From positions 1 to 64,000 of the forward strand of contig NZ_BAABWQ010000005.1 of NCBI RefSeq assembly GCF_040370365.1: DNA of 64,000 nucleotides, in the 5' to 3' direction. Made by a program: the position numbers and the translations under genes. The stretch comes from Shimia sp040370365 (GTDB lineage: Bacteria > Pseudomonadota > Alphaproteobacteria > Rhodobacterales > Rhodobacteraceae). The notes beneath the pieces were generated by a model. The model was not told where the DNA came from, made no database searches, and saw only the letters and a program-made list of their open reading frames with translations. This document shows positions 25,023-34,616 of this stretch, one piece after another (the first letter of the stretch is position 1; every line of letters starts with the position of its first letter).

Positions 25023-25886
25023 ATGGCAAAACTTCTGATCACTGGAGCATCTGGCCAACTGGGCAGGCAAGCTATCGAAGTCCTCGCCCAAAAGACAGAC
25101 AAGTCAGACATTATCGCCATGGTACGGAGTGATGCACAAGCGGCTGTATTGGCGCGAACGGGTATAACCACCCGTTACGGCGACTACAATGATCCTGCAA
25201 GTCTGGCACAGGCGTTTGCGGGGATCGACAGGTTGCTGCTTGTGTCTGGCTCTGACATGGAAAACCGAGTGACCCACCATAAAGTGGCCATTGCAGAGGC
25301 AAAGACTGCGGGAGTCAAACATATCGTCTATACATCGCTGTTGAAGGCAGGCGACAGCCCAATGCCGTTGGCCGCTGACCATAAGGCAACTGAGGAGTTC
25401 ATCGCGGAAAGTGGCTTGTCCGCTACCATCTTACGCAATGGTTGGTACAGCGAGAATATGCTGATGGGGCTAGAACAAGACCTGTCCATGCGCCAGCATT
25501 TCGGTGCCGCTGCAGATGGAAAATTCTCCTTCGCTTCACGTGGTGACCTGGCCGAAGCTGCCGCGATTACGCTTTTGGGAGGTTACGACGGGCAGACGCT
25601 GGAACTGGCCGGGGACGAGGCGCTGACAATGGCCGAATACACCGCGATCCTGTCTGATATCGCTGGCAAACCGGTGGCCTATGTGGATATGCCACAGCAG
25701 GCTTATCAAGACGCACTGGTTGGCGCGGGCCTGCCCGAGGTGTTCGCATCTTTCCTCGCCGCAACGGATGCTTTCGCCGCGCAAGGGGCGTTGCACGACG
25801 ATAGCGCAACTCTGTCACGGATACTCGGCCGTCCGACAACACAAATGGCAACGGTTTTGAAAACTGCGCTGGCGACGCAAAGCTAG
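25023..25886 (+). CDS. NmrA/QOR2-like NAD(P)H quinone oxidoreductase
   Basis: A 287-residue atypical short-chain dehydrogenase. LLITGASGQLGRQAIEVLAQ (residues 4-23) is the nucleotide-binding glycine motif, and NGWYSENML and the overall length match the QOR2 (YtfG) group of NADPH quinone reductases. AAAGGA precedes the ATG at 25023; the long open frame from 24795 is antisense to the regulator. It is divergent from the HxlR gene, the usual arrangement for electrophile-inducible quinone reductases. Substrate is inferred. Confidence 0.87.
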   Translation: MAKLLITGASGQLGRQAIEVLAQKTDKSDIIAMVRSDAQAAVLARTGITTRYGDYNDPASLAQAFAGIDRLLLVSGSDMENRVTHHKVAIAEAKTAGVKHIVYTSLLKAGDSPMPLAADHKATEEFIAESGLSATILRNGWYSENMLMGLEQDLSMRQHFGAAADGKFSFASRGDLAEAAAITLLGGYDGQTLELAGDEALTMAEYTAILSDIAGKPVAYVDMPQQAYQDALVGAGLPEVFASFLAATDAFAAQGALHDDSATLSRILGRPTTQMATVLKTALATQS

Positions 25887-25962
25887 AGGTGGCAGTGGGG
25901 CTGCCCGATGCTGGCCGGGCTTGCCTCAGCTTCAAAATCAGATGCAAAGAAGGACTATCAAT

Positions 25963-26634
25963 ATGACTAAAAAAAAGGTTTTGGTACTCGGCGGCACAGG
26001 TCGCACAGGATCCCATGTGATTGATAAGGCGCTGGACGCGGGGCACGTGGTCCACGTACTTGCACGTCGGCCCGAAGCGGTTGCGAAAAAACACGACATG
26101 TTGAAGGTGTTCAAAGGTACACCGGAAAATGCAGACGAACTGGATGCGGCCATTGCGGGCTGCGACGCGGTGATCGCCACGATGAACAACGCACGCGCGT
26201 CGGACTCTCCTTTCGCAAGGATCGTGAACTCTCCGACCCTGTTGACCGACATCTTCGGCAATGTAGTTGCCGCAATGAATGAGCATGGCATTCGCCGCGT
26301 TGTTCAACTTGGAGCAACTGGAGCAGGCGACAGTTTTGAGGCGGCTCCTTGGATTTTCCGGCAATTCATCAAACGCACCAATCTTGGGGTTGCTTATAGC
26401 GATCATGAAGGGGTGGAAGCCGTTTTGGTCGCCTCGGGCCTAGACTGGACAGTGGGCCGTGCTGTGGGACTAGGCAAAAAGACCGGAGCGGTTACCGAAA
26501 GCTATGTGGTGGCTGGAAAGTCTGCGCCCAAGCCATCCATGCAAATCGCTCGTGAAAGCGTTGCCGAATGGCTGGTCGCAGCACTGGATCGCAGTGATCT
26601 GTACGGTAAGACACCCACGATTTCCGTAATCTGA
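25963..26634 (+). CDS. NAD(P)-binding reductase of the NmrA/biliverdin-reductase-B type
   Basis: A 223-residue Rossmann protein. VLVLGGTGRTGSHVIDKALD (about residues 6-25) binds the cofactor, and ARRPEAVAKKHDMLKVFKG continues the second strand with a basic residue suited to NADP. There is no Y-x3-K catalytic pair, as in flavin-reductase-like members. AAGGA precedes the ATG at 25963. It lies 76 bases after the QOR2-like gene in the same direction, so both are probably induced together. The substrate is unknown. Confidence 0.8.
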   Translation: MTKKKVLVLGGTGRTGSHVIDKALDAGHVVHVLARRPEAVAKKHDMLKVFKGTPENADELDAAIAGCDAVIATMNNARASDSPFARIVNSPTLLTDIFGNVVAAMNEHGIRRVVQLGATGAGDSFEAAPWIFRQFIKRTNLGVAYSDHEGVEAVLVASGLDWTVGRAVGLGKKTGAVTESYVVAGKSAPKPSMQIARESVAEWLVAALDRSDLYGKTPTISVI

Positions 26635-26863
26635 AACGGCCGTTCAACCACACATGTTTCACTGGAAGCTCGTTTGATCGTTGGTTGCGCTCCGATCCAA
26701 TTGTCGAGAGGCGGAACGAAGCTGACCTTGCCGTTAAGGTTGCCGATCGAATAGAGAAGCTCGGCGAGAGCTCCGCCTGTCGACCCAGAAACAAAATATT
26801 GATCATTGGTTTGTCGAAAGTCATTGCCGATAGGCAACACTTCATTCGCGGCCTGATGTCTAG

Positions 26864-27787
26864 TCATGTCGCTTGTCGAGAGTGCTTTTCAAGCGATACG
26901 GGTGTTGCTCCGAATGCGTCCCAGATTGAGGAACCTACCGGCCCAGTTATCAGCTTGGGTTGGCGGAAGACAAAAATCTCTATGTCAAAGCTTAGATGGG
27001 TATCGGTCAACCTGATTTCCTGCAACGTGCCCTGTGCCAATTCTTCGGCAATCAAGTGCTCTGGAAGGCGGCCCCACCCAAGACCGGTCACAAGTAACTG
27101 TTTCTTCATGTGCAAATCGCTTACGTACCATCGCCGTTGCCCCTTTTGCACGCCCAGTTCGCGGTCAAATAACCCGCTGCCCTGACCGCTGTCCCTTGCG
27201 ATGACCTGATGGAATCTCCGAAGGTCGGCCAGTGTGCGCGGCGCGCCCATCGTGTCGATAAGCATTGGCGCCGCGACGTTGTGCATGACCGACTTATCGA
27301 CTGGTATATATTCGAAACCTTCCTCCTCGAGCATCACCTGAAGCGCGGGAGCCACTGCAAAGGCGGCGGCCCCCGTTTGCACGGCTTCAATCGCACCCGA
27401 CAGAAGCTCGGCCTGCAAGATAATGCGCGTTTCGGGAAAGCGTAATTGGATGCTGGCCAAAACGGGCGTAAGGACATCCGGATCAGAGGCCGCGTCGATG
27501 GCGATGGTGATCTGTTCTTCCTGTCCTTTCTCGAAGTGCATGATCAGCTCAGTCAGGTCTTCGGCCTCTGATAGAACCCTCAGGGATTGTAGATAAACTC
27601 GTTTGCCAACTGGCGTGAGCTCAAGCCGATAACCGGAGCGGTCGAACAATTTGGTGCCGGTCTGGAACTCTAGCGCCTTCAAAGCTTGGCTAATCGCCGG
27701 CTGGGTCCGGTTCAGGGTTTCGGCGGCCAATTTGACCGTTCCCGTTTCGACCACGGCGCGTAACACCTTCAGATGATCCAGTTTCAT
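26864..27787 (-). CDS. LysR-family regulator (divergent from pirin)
   Basis: A 307-residue LysR-type regulator. The N-terminal winged helix (LAAETLNRTQPAISQALKAL) and the linker helix are clear, followed by the effector domain from about residue 90. It diverges from the pirin/flavoprotein pair, with a perfect TATAAG-N5-CTTATA palindrome between them. Autoregulation and control of the pirin operon are therefore likely. The effector is unknown; the neighbours suggest a redox-active or quinone compound. Confidence 0.9.
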   Translation of the reverse strand: MKLDHLKVLRAVVETGTVKLAAETLNRTQPAISQALKALEFQTGTKLFDRSGYRLELTPVGKRVYLQSLRVLSEAEDLTELIMHFEKGQEEQITIAIDAASDPDVLTPVLASIQLRFPETRIILQAELLSGAIEAVQTGAAAFAVAPALQVMLEEEGFEYIPVDKSVMHNVAAPMLIDTMGAPRTLADLRRFHQVIARDSGQGSGLFDRELGVQKGQRRWYVSDLHMKKQLLVTGLGWGRLPEHLIAEELAQGTLQEIRLTDTHLSFDIEIFVFRQPKLITGPVGSSIWDAFGATPVSLEKHSRQAT

Positions 27788-27800
27788 TGGGGGTCCAAAT

Positions 27801-27817
27801 TATAAGGCTTTCTTATA
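27801..27817. promoter_or_regulatory. Candidate LysR operator
   Basis: TATAAG-GCTTT-CTTATA, a perfect 6-bp inverted repeat with a 5-base spacer, 14 bases upstream of the LysR start and 75 bases upstream of the pirin start. It has the T-N11-A geometry of LysR binding sites. Confidence 0.6.
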
Positions 27818-27891
27818 TAGATCCGAAAAAAACATAATTATCAATTCATCCTCTGAAAATCTACATCTCGATCAGCAAAAGGAGAAATCCG

Positions 27892-28773
27892 ATGAAACAG
27901 GTGACTTCACAACACGACGTCCAGCCCGAGAAAGTTGGCTCCATAACTATCGGTCGTGCGTTGCCCAATGCGGCGGCGAAATTTGTGGGGCCGATTATGA
28001 TGTTGGATCACTTACCACGACGGGTCATCGCTCCAGGCGAAATCCCCGAGCCTGATGGCTCATTCGCGCACCCTCACCGGGGCATTGCAACGTTTAGCTA
28101 TGTTCTTGAGGGCGGGCTTGTCCACGCTGATAGCACTGGTGGGTATGGCACAATCAGCGCTGGAGGGGTGCAATGGATGAAGGCCGGGAACGGTATCGTG
28201 CATGACGAGATGCTGCCTGCCGACCTTCGCAAGAATGGCGGCACAACGCATTGCTTCCAGTTCTGGATCAACTTGCCCGCCAAGAACAAGGCAGAACCTG
28301 CGGCGTACATGCCTGCCCCGACCGAAGATTTGCCCGTTGCGGCATTGCCGAGCGGACAGGCTAGCCTCAAGGCCCTCCTGGGCACGTACGAAGGCAACAG
28401 ATCGCCAATCCCGACCTATGCGAACGAATTCATCTGGCATGTCCGCATTGAACCAATGGGATCGGCACGGGTGGACCTGCCTAGGGGATTGCACGCAGCA
28501 GGGTTTTTACCCGGGCAAGGCGCGATTGTGGGGGGCACGGGAGTCGCCGCGCAACGATTGTTCTTCTTGGATGAAGACGGAGCCGAGGTCGAAATCGTCA
28601 ACGCAAGTGCTGACCCACTTGACGTTCTATTGTTCGGTGGCGAGCCGATTTTAGAACCGGTCGCTAGCCGTGGCCCTTTTGTGATGAACACCGAGGCCGA
28701 ACTGAACGACGCCTTCCGCGAATTCCGCGAAGGCAAATATGGCCAGATCACCTATCCCCCAGAGGTCGCCTGA
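27892..28773 (+). CDS. Pirin family protein
   Basis: A 293-residue bicupin of the pirin family. The N-terminal cupin carries the metal ligands in HPHRGIATFSYVLEG (about residues 61-75) and the later GNGIVHDEM and FQFWINLP strands; the C-terminal cupin is less conserved, as is usual. AAAGGAGA lies upstream of the ATG. Some pirins are quercetin 2,3-dioxygenases, others are redox-sensing. It is followed by a flavoprotein gene and divergent from a LysR gene. A second pirin lies at 44454-45320. Confidence 0.92.
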   Translation: MKQVTSQHDVQPEKVGSITIGRALPNAAAKFVGPIMMLDHLPRRVIAPGEIPEPDGSFAHPHRGIATFSYVLEGGLVHADSTGGYGTISAGGVQWMKAGNGIVHDEMLPADLRKNGGTTHCFQFWINLPAKNKAEPAAYMPAPTEDLPVAALPSGQASLKALLGTYEGNRSPIPTYANEFIWHVRIEPMGSARVDLPRGLHAAGFLPGQGAIVGGTGVAAQRLFFLDEDGAEVEIVNASADPLDVLLFGGEPILEPVASRGPFVMNTEAELNDAFREFREGKYGQITYPPEVA

Positions 28774-28842
28774 CCACCGGCATCTCCGCCTGCCTCGTTG
28801 TCGGACCATTCGACCAATGCCACTCATAAAGGATCACTTATC

Positions 28843-29925
28843 ATGTCCAAACGCATCGCCATCATCGGAGGCGGCTACCTTGGGGCCGAACTGGCAAAAT
28901 CGCTAGACGATACCGCCGACATTACCCTGATCGAGCAGCGCAGCCATTTCGTACACACGCCCTCAATGATCCGTGCCCTTGTGGATCCGACTCTGATCGA
29001 TCGTTCCTTAATCCCCTATGACAAGCTGCTGAAAAACGGCCAAGTCATTAGCGCCCGTGCGACAGGTATCGACGAAGGTGTCGTTTCGCTGGACAACGGC
29101 ACGCGGGTCGAAGCGGATTACATTGTGGTGGCAACCGGGTCATCCAATGCGACGCCGTTCAAACCTGTCGGCAACGATATCGAAGGGTTGAGGCAGGCCA
29201 ACCGGCAGATTCACGACCAACTGATGGCGGCGCGCTCTATTTGTATCGTCGGCGCGGGCGCCGTTGGCACGGAGCTTGCTGGCGAAATTGCCCATGCCAT
29301 GCCAGACAAGAAGATCACGCTGATTTCGGATACGGACCGTCTGTTTCCGACCATGCCCGACAAGCTGGGTAACGAGCTGGCCAAGAAACTGCGCGATGCT
29401 GGCGTGACGCTTCACCTTGGAAATAGGGCCGAGAACTTGCAAAGTATGACCGAACCGTACGCAGGCAGCCTGAAACTTTCGGACGGATCGGAACACGAGT
29501 TCGATCTGATTTTGCCCGTTCTCGGCTCTCGTGCCAGTTCCGAACTGCTGGAGAATCTGCCGGGAGCTGCTAGAAGTACTGCAAACCGGATCAAAGTCGA
29601 CGACTGGCTGCGCCCTTCGTCCCTGAGCAACGTATTCGCCGCAGGCGACGTGGCCGATTCTGGCGACGGCATGACCATTGTTGCAATCAGCCGCCAATTG
29701 CCATGGCTTTCGGCAATGCTGAAGGGGCTGGTTGCAGGCAAGGAGCTTGGACATACAAAGCCCTACAAACCTTGGGGGCCAAAGGCACCGATCCTCGTGC
29801 CGCTTGGTCCTAAGCGCGGTAATTCATTCATGAGCCTGTTCACCGCAGGTGATTTCCTGACGAGAAAAATGAAGGGCGAAGGCCTTTTTATAACGAAATA
29901 CAACAAGCTGCTGAACCGGTCCTAA
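28843..29925 (+). CDS. FAD-dependent NADH dehydrogenase/AIF-like oxidoreductase
   Basis: A 360-residue pyridine-nucleotide-disulfide-type flavoprotein without a CxxxxC redox disulfide. IAIIGGGYLGAELAKSLD (residues 5-22) binds FAD, ICIVGAGAVGTELAGEIAHA binds NAD(P)H, and VFAAGDVADSG is the second FAD motif. This matches type II NADH dehydrogenase or AIF/FSP1-like reductases, which act on quinones. ATG 28843 with AAAGGA upstream is used in place of 28798. It lies 69 bases after the pirin gene, same direction. Confidence 0.88.
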   Translation: MSKRIAIIGGGYLGAELAKSLDDTADITLIEQRSHFVHTPSMIRALVDPTLIDRSLIPYDKLLKNGQVISARATGIDEGVVSLDNGTRVEADYIVVATGSSNATPFKPVGNDIEGLRQANRQIHDQLMAARSICIVGAGAVGTELAGEIAHAMPDKKITLISDTDRLFPTMPDKLGNELAKKLRDAGVTLHLGNRAENLQSMTEPYAGSLKLSDGSEHEFDLILPVLGSRASSELLENLPGAARSTANRIKVDDWLRPSSLSNVFAAGDVADSGDGMTIVAISRQLPWLSAMLKGLVAGKELGHTKPYKPWGPKAPILVPLGPKRGNSFMSLFTAGDFLTRKMKGEGLFITKYNKLLNRS

Positions 29926-30475
29926 GTGGCTGTAGCCGGAGAGATGCAACTCAAGTGATCTGGTTTCGATGTGGAAGAGGTTGCTTGGGTCTCTCTATCC
30001 TTCCCACTGCCATGAGGTGCGATGAATGCAAAATATGCGAACGCCAACGCGAACCGCATCGGCCTTTTCGATGACAACCAATCAAGCTGACTTCAATAGA
30101 TGAGCTTTAGGCGCCCCATTTTTTAGGACGCATTGAAGGGCAAACAGATGCGAGCATGCTTATTCGGTCCAAAGTCGAGGGGCTGTTTTCTCGCATCCCT
30201 TGCGATTGTAGTGCCTCTGCAGCGAAAGCCCATTTTCCACTCGTTTTGATGATCAATGTCGAATGGCTATATGCTCAAGCCATCTAAAGAGCAGCTGATG
30301 CGCCACGTCGCTCAAAGGCACGGGCTCGGCAATCATCAGGCTAAATCCCTGCAAAGCTTCAAACTGCAGTAACTTAGATAAAATCTTTCGGTTTTTCTCG
30401 TTTGTCAGCCGTCATGGTGAGGCAAGCAACTATCCGAGTTGCGTGCCAACTTTCACGGGGCTACGCCGGTCGGGC
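29926..30475. other. Intergenic stretch of about 550 bases, no gene recognised
   Basis: It lies between the flavoprotein and the convergent AraC gene. I see no ORF with a ribosome binding site or recognisable content, no strong terminator and no repeat shared with the rest of the window. Confidence 0.4.
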
Positions 30476-31333
30476 CTATGGCCATTCAGCAAAGGAAACC
30501 TCTTTTGTGCGGGTGCGATACAGTGGGGTGTAGGTGCGACGGAATTGCGCTGGCGCAAGATTCTCGTGACGGCGGAAAAACCGCGTAAAATAAGCGGCGT
30601 CACTGAACCCGAGCTTATATCCGACCTCAGCCACTTGCAGATTGGTTGTCACCAAAAGTGTCTTTGCCTCTTCCATCAAACGTCGTTGCATATGTTGATG
30701 AGGAGGTATGCCGATCGCGCGGCGTACTGTCTCATTCAGGCGATCGCGTGTAACGCCGATGCGGTGGGCGTATTCAGCGACGGTCCAATGGTTCTGCAAG
30801 TGCAATTCCACAAGGTTGAGAAAACTATCCGAGATCCGGTGCGGCTGCGGTGCAATCGCTTCAAGCGGAGGCGCAGAGGCGCGCCAAATTTCGATCAGCA
30901 GCAGTGAAATGCAATGGTGTAAGACAGCGTCAGTGCCCGGCGCCAAAACCCGCAATTCGGTTTCAATCTTATCGAATAGCGCGACAAAGGACTGAATCAC
31001 CTGCGCCGTCACATCGGCTTGGAAAATCCGACGGCTTACGATTTGACGCACATGGGCGGAGATCAAATCCGTCGGTAGTGCGCGACCAAGGGCGCGTTCC
31101 GGCATGCGGATCATAACCCCGGCGGACCCGGCTGCGAGAGTTATTCGAGTGGGCCAGCCTGACGGTGACCAGATCAAACAGGGGCCGGCAACATCACGTT
31201 CTATTTCGTCCGAAAAAAAAGTTCCGCGGCCCTCTTCCAAAAGGACAAAAATCGCCCGCCCGCCTGACGTCGCAAATTCGGTTCTGGTGAGTGCGCTTTT
31301 GATGCGCTCTGCCTGAATGGTTTGACGTTCCAA
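30476..31333 (-). CDS. AraC-family regulator (divergent from ABC importer)
   Basis: A 285-residue AraC regulator. The C-terminal double helix-turn-helix is clear: WTVAEYAHRIGVTRDRLNET and LQVAEVGYKLGFSDAAYFTR, followed by FFRRHENLAPAQFRR. The N-terminal part (GGRAIFVLLEEGRGTFFSD) looks like a cupin sensor. It diverges from the branched-chain-type ABC importer and aromatic catabolic genes, so it is a plausible activator of that operon in response to the imported compound. Confidence 0.9.
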   Translation of the reverse strand: MERQTIQAERIKSALTRTEFATSGGRAIFVLLEEGRGTFFSDEIERDVAGPCLIWSPSGWPTRITLAAGSAGVMIRMPERALGRALPTDLISAHVRQIVSRRIFQADVTAQVIQSFVALFDKIETELRVLAPGTDAVLHHCISLLLIEIWRASAPPLEAIAPQPHRISDSFLNLVELHLQNHWTVAEYAHRIGVTRDRLNETVRRAIGIPPHQHMQRRLMEEAKTLLVTTNLQVAEVGYKLGFSDAAYFTRFFRRHENLAPAQFRRTYTPLYRTRTKEVSFAEWP

Positions 31334-31516
31334 AGCTAATGGTTTCCTTTACGACCTAATGCGGGCGTCAAAAGTACCATTATAACCTCAAAATGTCTAT
31401 TATCTTGAAGGTCACTCCCGCCTACGTTCTTTCTATCCCCGCTTTGGGAACTGCGTGGGATCGGGGCGGCAGGTCAAACTGACCTAGAAGTCCTGTGAAA
31501 ACTTGGGAGGAATGAA

Positions 31517-32755
31517 ATGAGAAATTTGTTTTCTGAAGGGGGCCTCATGACGCGCCGCCTGGCAACTTGTGCAATTGCAGCGCTTTCAATAGCAGTTGCG
31601 ACGAATGGAGTTGCCGCACAGGATCGCGAGAAGGTGACCGTTGGATATGCAATATCCAAATCGGGCCCAAACGCGGGTGGCGCGGATATGACGGTCACGC
31701 CCAACTATGAGCTATGGGTCAAAGAGGTAAATGCCGCTGGTGGATTGAAAATGCCTGATGGCAGTCAGTTGCCGATCGAAGTTATCGCTTATGATGATCG
31801 ATCTTCAGCAGAAGAAGTCGTCCGCGCGGTCGAGCGTTTGGCGTCACAAGACAAGGTCGATATTATTCTTCCACCTTGGGGTACCGGCTTCAACCTTGCG
31901 GTTGCACCGATGATGGCCAAGTTCGGCTATCCTCATTTGGCTGGAGCGGCTGTTACGGACAAAGCATCGGATTTTGTTAAGCGTTGGGATACCAGTTTCT
32001 GGTTCATGGGCGGCAGCGAAGACTATGTATCCGCATTGACAGAAATTCTTGTGGCCGAGCGTGAGGCGGGGCGGATTAACAACAAAATCGCAATGATCTC
32101 TGTCGCTGATGGCTTTGGCATTGATTTGGTAAAAGCGGCGCGGCCCAGCTTTGAAGCCGCAGGTTTCGATGTTGCGTATGACAAGAGCTTTCCGCCAGCA
32201 ACATCTGATTTTGCCACTATTTTGAACGAGGCAGGCAACGCCGAGGCAGACACTTTTGTGGCCTTTACATATCCTCCGCACACCTTTGCATTGACCAAAC
32301 AGGCCAAAATCGCGAGCTACAGCCCACCGGTCTTTTACCTTGGTGTTGGCGCGGCATTCCCTGTCTATCCAAAAATTGCAGATGGATCTGTTGAAGGCAT
32401 CATGAGCCTCGGCGGTGTTGATCCGAACAATGAGCTCAACAATGCTTACCGCGCAAAACACGAAGAACTGGTTGGCCGTGGTGCGGACTACTGGGGTTCG
32501 GTTTTGATCTATGCGTCACTTCAGATGTTGGAGCAAACCATTGAACGCGTCGGCCTTGATAAAGCGGCGATTGCCAAAGAGCTGTCCAGCGGTACGTTTT
32601 CCACCGTGCTGGGCGCAGAAACGCGTCTTGAAGACAACCAGTTGCGTGCGATCAACTGGGTCGGTCAATGGCAAGACGGCAAGTTTGTGGCCGTATCATC
32701 TGCAGGTGGCGAAGGCACGCAGCAGGTCAAACTGCCTAAGCCTGGTTGGGAATAA
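31517..32755 (+). CDS. ABC importer periplasmic binding protein (Liv type)
   Basis: A 412-residue periplasmic ligand-binding protein of the leucine/amide family. A signal peptide (from about MTRRLATCAIAALSIAVA, ending VAAQ) precedes VTVGYAISKSGPNAGGADMT, the family's first strand and loop. An in-frame ATG at 31547 is an alternative start; 31517 has GGAGG upstream. It is the first gene of a five-gene importer with livHMGF-like genes. Family members bind amino acids, amides, urea or aromatic acids; the catabolic genes downstream favour an aromatic ligand. Confidence 0.92.
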   Translation: MRNLFSEGGLMTRRLATCAIAALSIAVATNGVAAQDREKVTVGYAISKSGPNAGGADMTVTPNYELWVKEVNAAGGLKMPDGSQLPIEVIAYDDRSSAEEVVRAVERLASQDKVDIILPPWGTGFNLAVAPMMAKFGYPHLAGAAVTDKASDFVKRWDTSFWFMGGSEDYVSALTEILVAEREAGRINNKIAMISVADGFGIDLVKAARPSFEAAGFDVAYDKSFPPATSDFATILNEAGNAEADTFVAFTYPPHTFALTKQAKIASYSPPVFYLGVGAAFPVYPKIADGSVEGIMSLGGVDPNNELNNAYRAKHEELVGRGADYWGSVLIYASLQMLEQTIERVGLDKAAIAKELSSGTFSTVLGAETRLEDNQLRAINWVGQWQDGKFVAVSSAGGEGTQQVKLPKPGWE

Positions 32756-32783
32756 GCCCTACAAACCTCATAGAAGCAGGAGC

Positions 32784-32803
32784 GCGGCGGAGCCATCCGC
32801 CGC
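32784..32803 (+). promoter_or_regulatory. Stem-loop between binding-protein and permease genes
   Basis: An 8-bp GC-rich stem (GCGGCGGA / TCCGCCGC) with a 4-base loop and no T tract, 29 bases after the binding-protein stop. Such hairpins commonly stabilise the binding-protein mRNA or reduce read-through so that more binding protein than permease is made. Confidence 0.6.
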
Positions 32804-32835
32804 CTCTGTGCACACAGAACAAGATCGGACTTTCC

Positions 32836-33699
32836 ATGCTTGAACACGTCGTCAACGGGCTTGTGCTCGGCGGCACCTATGCGCTTGTCGCGATGGGGCT
32901 CACCATTCAATACGGCATTGCGCGCATTATGAACCTCGGGTTCGGGGATATGATAATTGCTGCCTGTTTTGCCACCTATGTTCTCTTTACGACCTTTGCG
33001 ATCAGTCCACTTCTCGCGCTGTTGATCCTTGTGCCTGTCGGATACCTCGTGAGCGATGTGATGTATCGGGTTCTGATGAAACCGTTGGTGTCACGTGCGC
33101 CGGATGAAGGTGCGCTTGAAGTTGACAGCATCCTTGTGACCTTCGGGTTGCTGTTTGTTATCCAAGGCGTGCTTTTGGCGCTCTTTGGTGGCGGCTATGC
33201 GAGCTACAGTTTTCTCAATACGCCGGTTCATATTTTTGGCACCGTGGTCGCTGGTAACCGCTTGCTTGCGCTTGTTCTGAGTTTGGCGATTGGTGGGGCG
33301 ATGGTGGTGATCTTGTTCCGCACACGCTGGGGTATGATTTTGCGTGCGGTGGCGCTGGCCCCCAACAGCGCGCCCTTGTTTGGCATCGATACAAACCGAG
33401 CAGCACGCATGGCTTTCGCCATCGGTGGCGCGATGGCAGCCACAGGTGGTGTGGTCCTTTCAATGTTCCAGACATTCACCGCGACTGCTGGTGTTGTTTT
33501 TACGATGAAGGCATTGATCGTCGTCATTCTTGGCGGCAAAGGCAGTGTGCCTGGGGCCATCGCGGCGGGGCTGTTGCTTGGGCTCGTCGAAACCTTTGTT
33601 GCCGCTTATGTCGACCCCGGTCTCACTCTTGCCGCTGTTTACGCGGTGTTTCTAGCGTTGCTCCTTGTGCGGCCCAACGGCTTGTTCGGAAAGGCATGA
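32836..33699 (+). CDS. livH: Liv-type ABC permease (LivH)
   Basis: A 287-residue inner-membrane permease. About eight hydrophobic segments, the opening VNGLVLGGTYALVAMGLTIQ and the YGIARIMNLGFGDM loop are typical of LivH. ALIVVILGGKGSVPGAIAAG is the conserved C-terminal coupling region. ATG 32836 begins MLEHVVNGLV, in keeping with family lengths; the frame from 32746 is too long. Its stop overlaps the LivM start by 4 bases. Confidence 0.93.
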   Translation: MLEHVVNGLVLGGTYALVAMGLTIQYGIARIMNLGFGDMIIAACFATYVLFTTFAISPLLALLILVPVGYLVSDVMYRVLMKPLVSRAPDEGALEVDSILVTFGLLFVIQGVLLALFGGGYASYSFLNTPVHIFGTVVAGNRLLALVLSLAIGGAMVVILFRTRWGMILRAVALAPNSAPLFGIDTNRAARMAFAIGGAMAATGGVVLSMFQTFTATAGVVFTMKALIVVILGGKGSVPGAIAAGLLLGLVETFVAAYVDPGLTLAAVYAVFLALLLVRPNGLFGKA

Positions 33700-34616
33700 A
33701 CATGAAAGCTCTACATGGTTTCGCACTTGCTGCAGTCGCGATTGCTATACTGGCCTGCGTGCCGCTACTGATTTCAGACTATTGGACTGGCGTCCTTCTG
33801 GGCATGACTGGCTACGTTACTTTGGCTACGGCTTGGGCGCTGTTCTCTGGACCAACACGCTATGTTTCACTGGCGACAGTGGCGTTTTTCGGCGTCGGCG
33901 CCTACACAGTCGCAGTGCTGAGCGAAGTGATGCCTTATCCTTTGGTCCTGCTAAGTGCGGGTGCCATCGGCATGATCATGGCCTTGATCGTCGGTCTATC
34001 AACGCTGCGCCTTGCCGGGGTCTACTTTGTGATTTTTACCTTTGGCTTGGCCGAGCTCGTGCGCCAAACAGTCAGCTGGTGGGAGGTCAACGTTACCTAC
34101 ACCATGGGCCGCTATATCTTTTTGCCCTTTGAAGGGCGTCACATCTATTGGCAGCTTCTCGCGCTTGCGGTTTTCACTTTTCTGATATCATGGGCAATCG
34201 GACGGTCACGCCTTGGTTTGGCGCTCAAGGCGCTGGGCGATGACGAAACCGTCGCGGCCCATGCAGGTGTCGATGTGACCCGCATCAAGCTGCTGCTTTT
34301 TGTGATCTCTTCAACGATCATTACTCTTGTCGGTGCAATTCAGGCCCCACGCTGGACTTACATTGAACCGTCTATTGTCTTCAATCCTACGGTCAGTTTC
34401 ATGACGCTGATTATGGCGCTTTTGGGCGGTGCGATGCGGCTTTGGGGGCCTTTGGTTGGCGCTGTGCCATTGTTTTTACTGTTTGAGTGGCTATCGGTCA
34501 GCTTCCCTGATCACTTCTCGATCATTCTAGGTCTGCTGTTCATCCTCATCGTTTTCGTGATGCCCAATGGGGTTTTGGCCAAGATCGAAGACCTGCGAAC
34601 AGGAGGCCGCACATGA
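33696..34616 (+). CDS. livM: Liv-type ABC permease (LivM)
   Basis: A 306-residue permease with eight to ten hydrophobic segments. GRSRLGLALKALGDDETVAAHAGVD (partly shown, about residues 168-190) is the LivM cytoplasmic coupling loop. It overlaps LivH upstream (ATGA) and LivG downstream by 4 bases, so the genes are translationally coupled. It forms the heterodimeric channel with LivH. Confidence 0.93.
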   Translation: MNMKALHGFALAAVAIAILACVPLLISDYWTGVLLGMTGYVTLATAWALFSGPTRYVSLATVAFFGVGAYTVAVLSEVMPYPLVLLSAGAIGMIMALIVGLSTLRLAGVYFVIFTFGLAELVRQTVSWWEVNVTYTMGRYIFLPFEGRHIYWQLLALAVFTFLISWAIGRSRLGLALKALGDDETVAAHAGVDVTRIKLLLFVISSTIITLVGAIQAPRWTYIEPSIVFNPTVSFMTLIMALLGGAMRLWGPLVGAVPLFLLFEWLSVSFPDHFSIILGLLFILIVFVMPNGVLAKIEDLRTGGRT

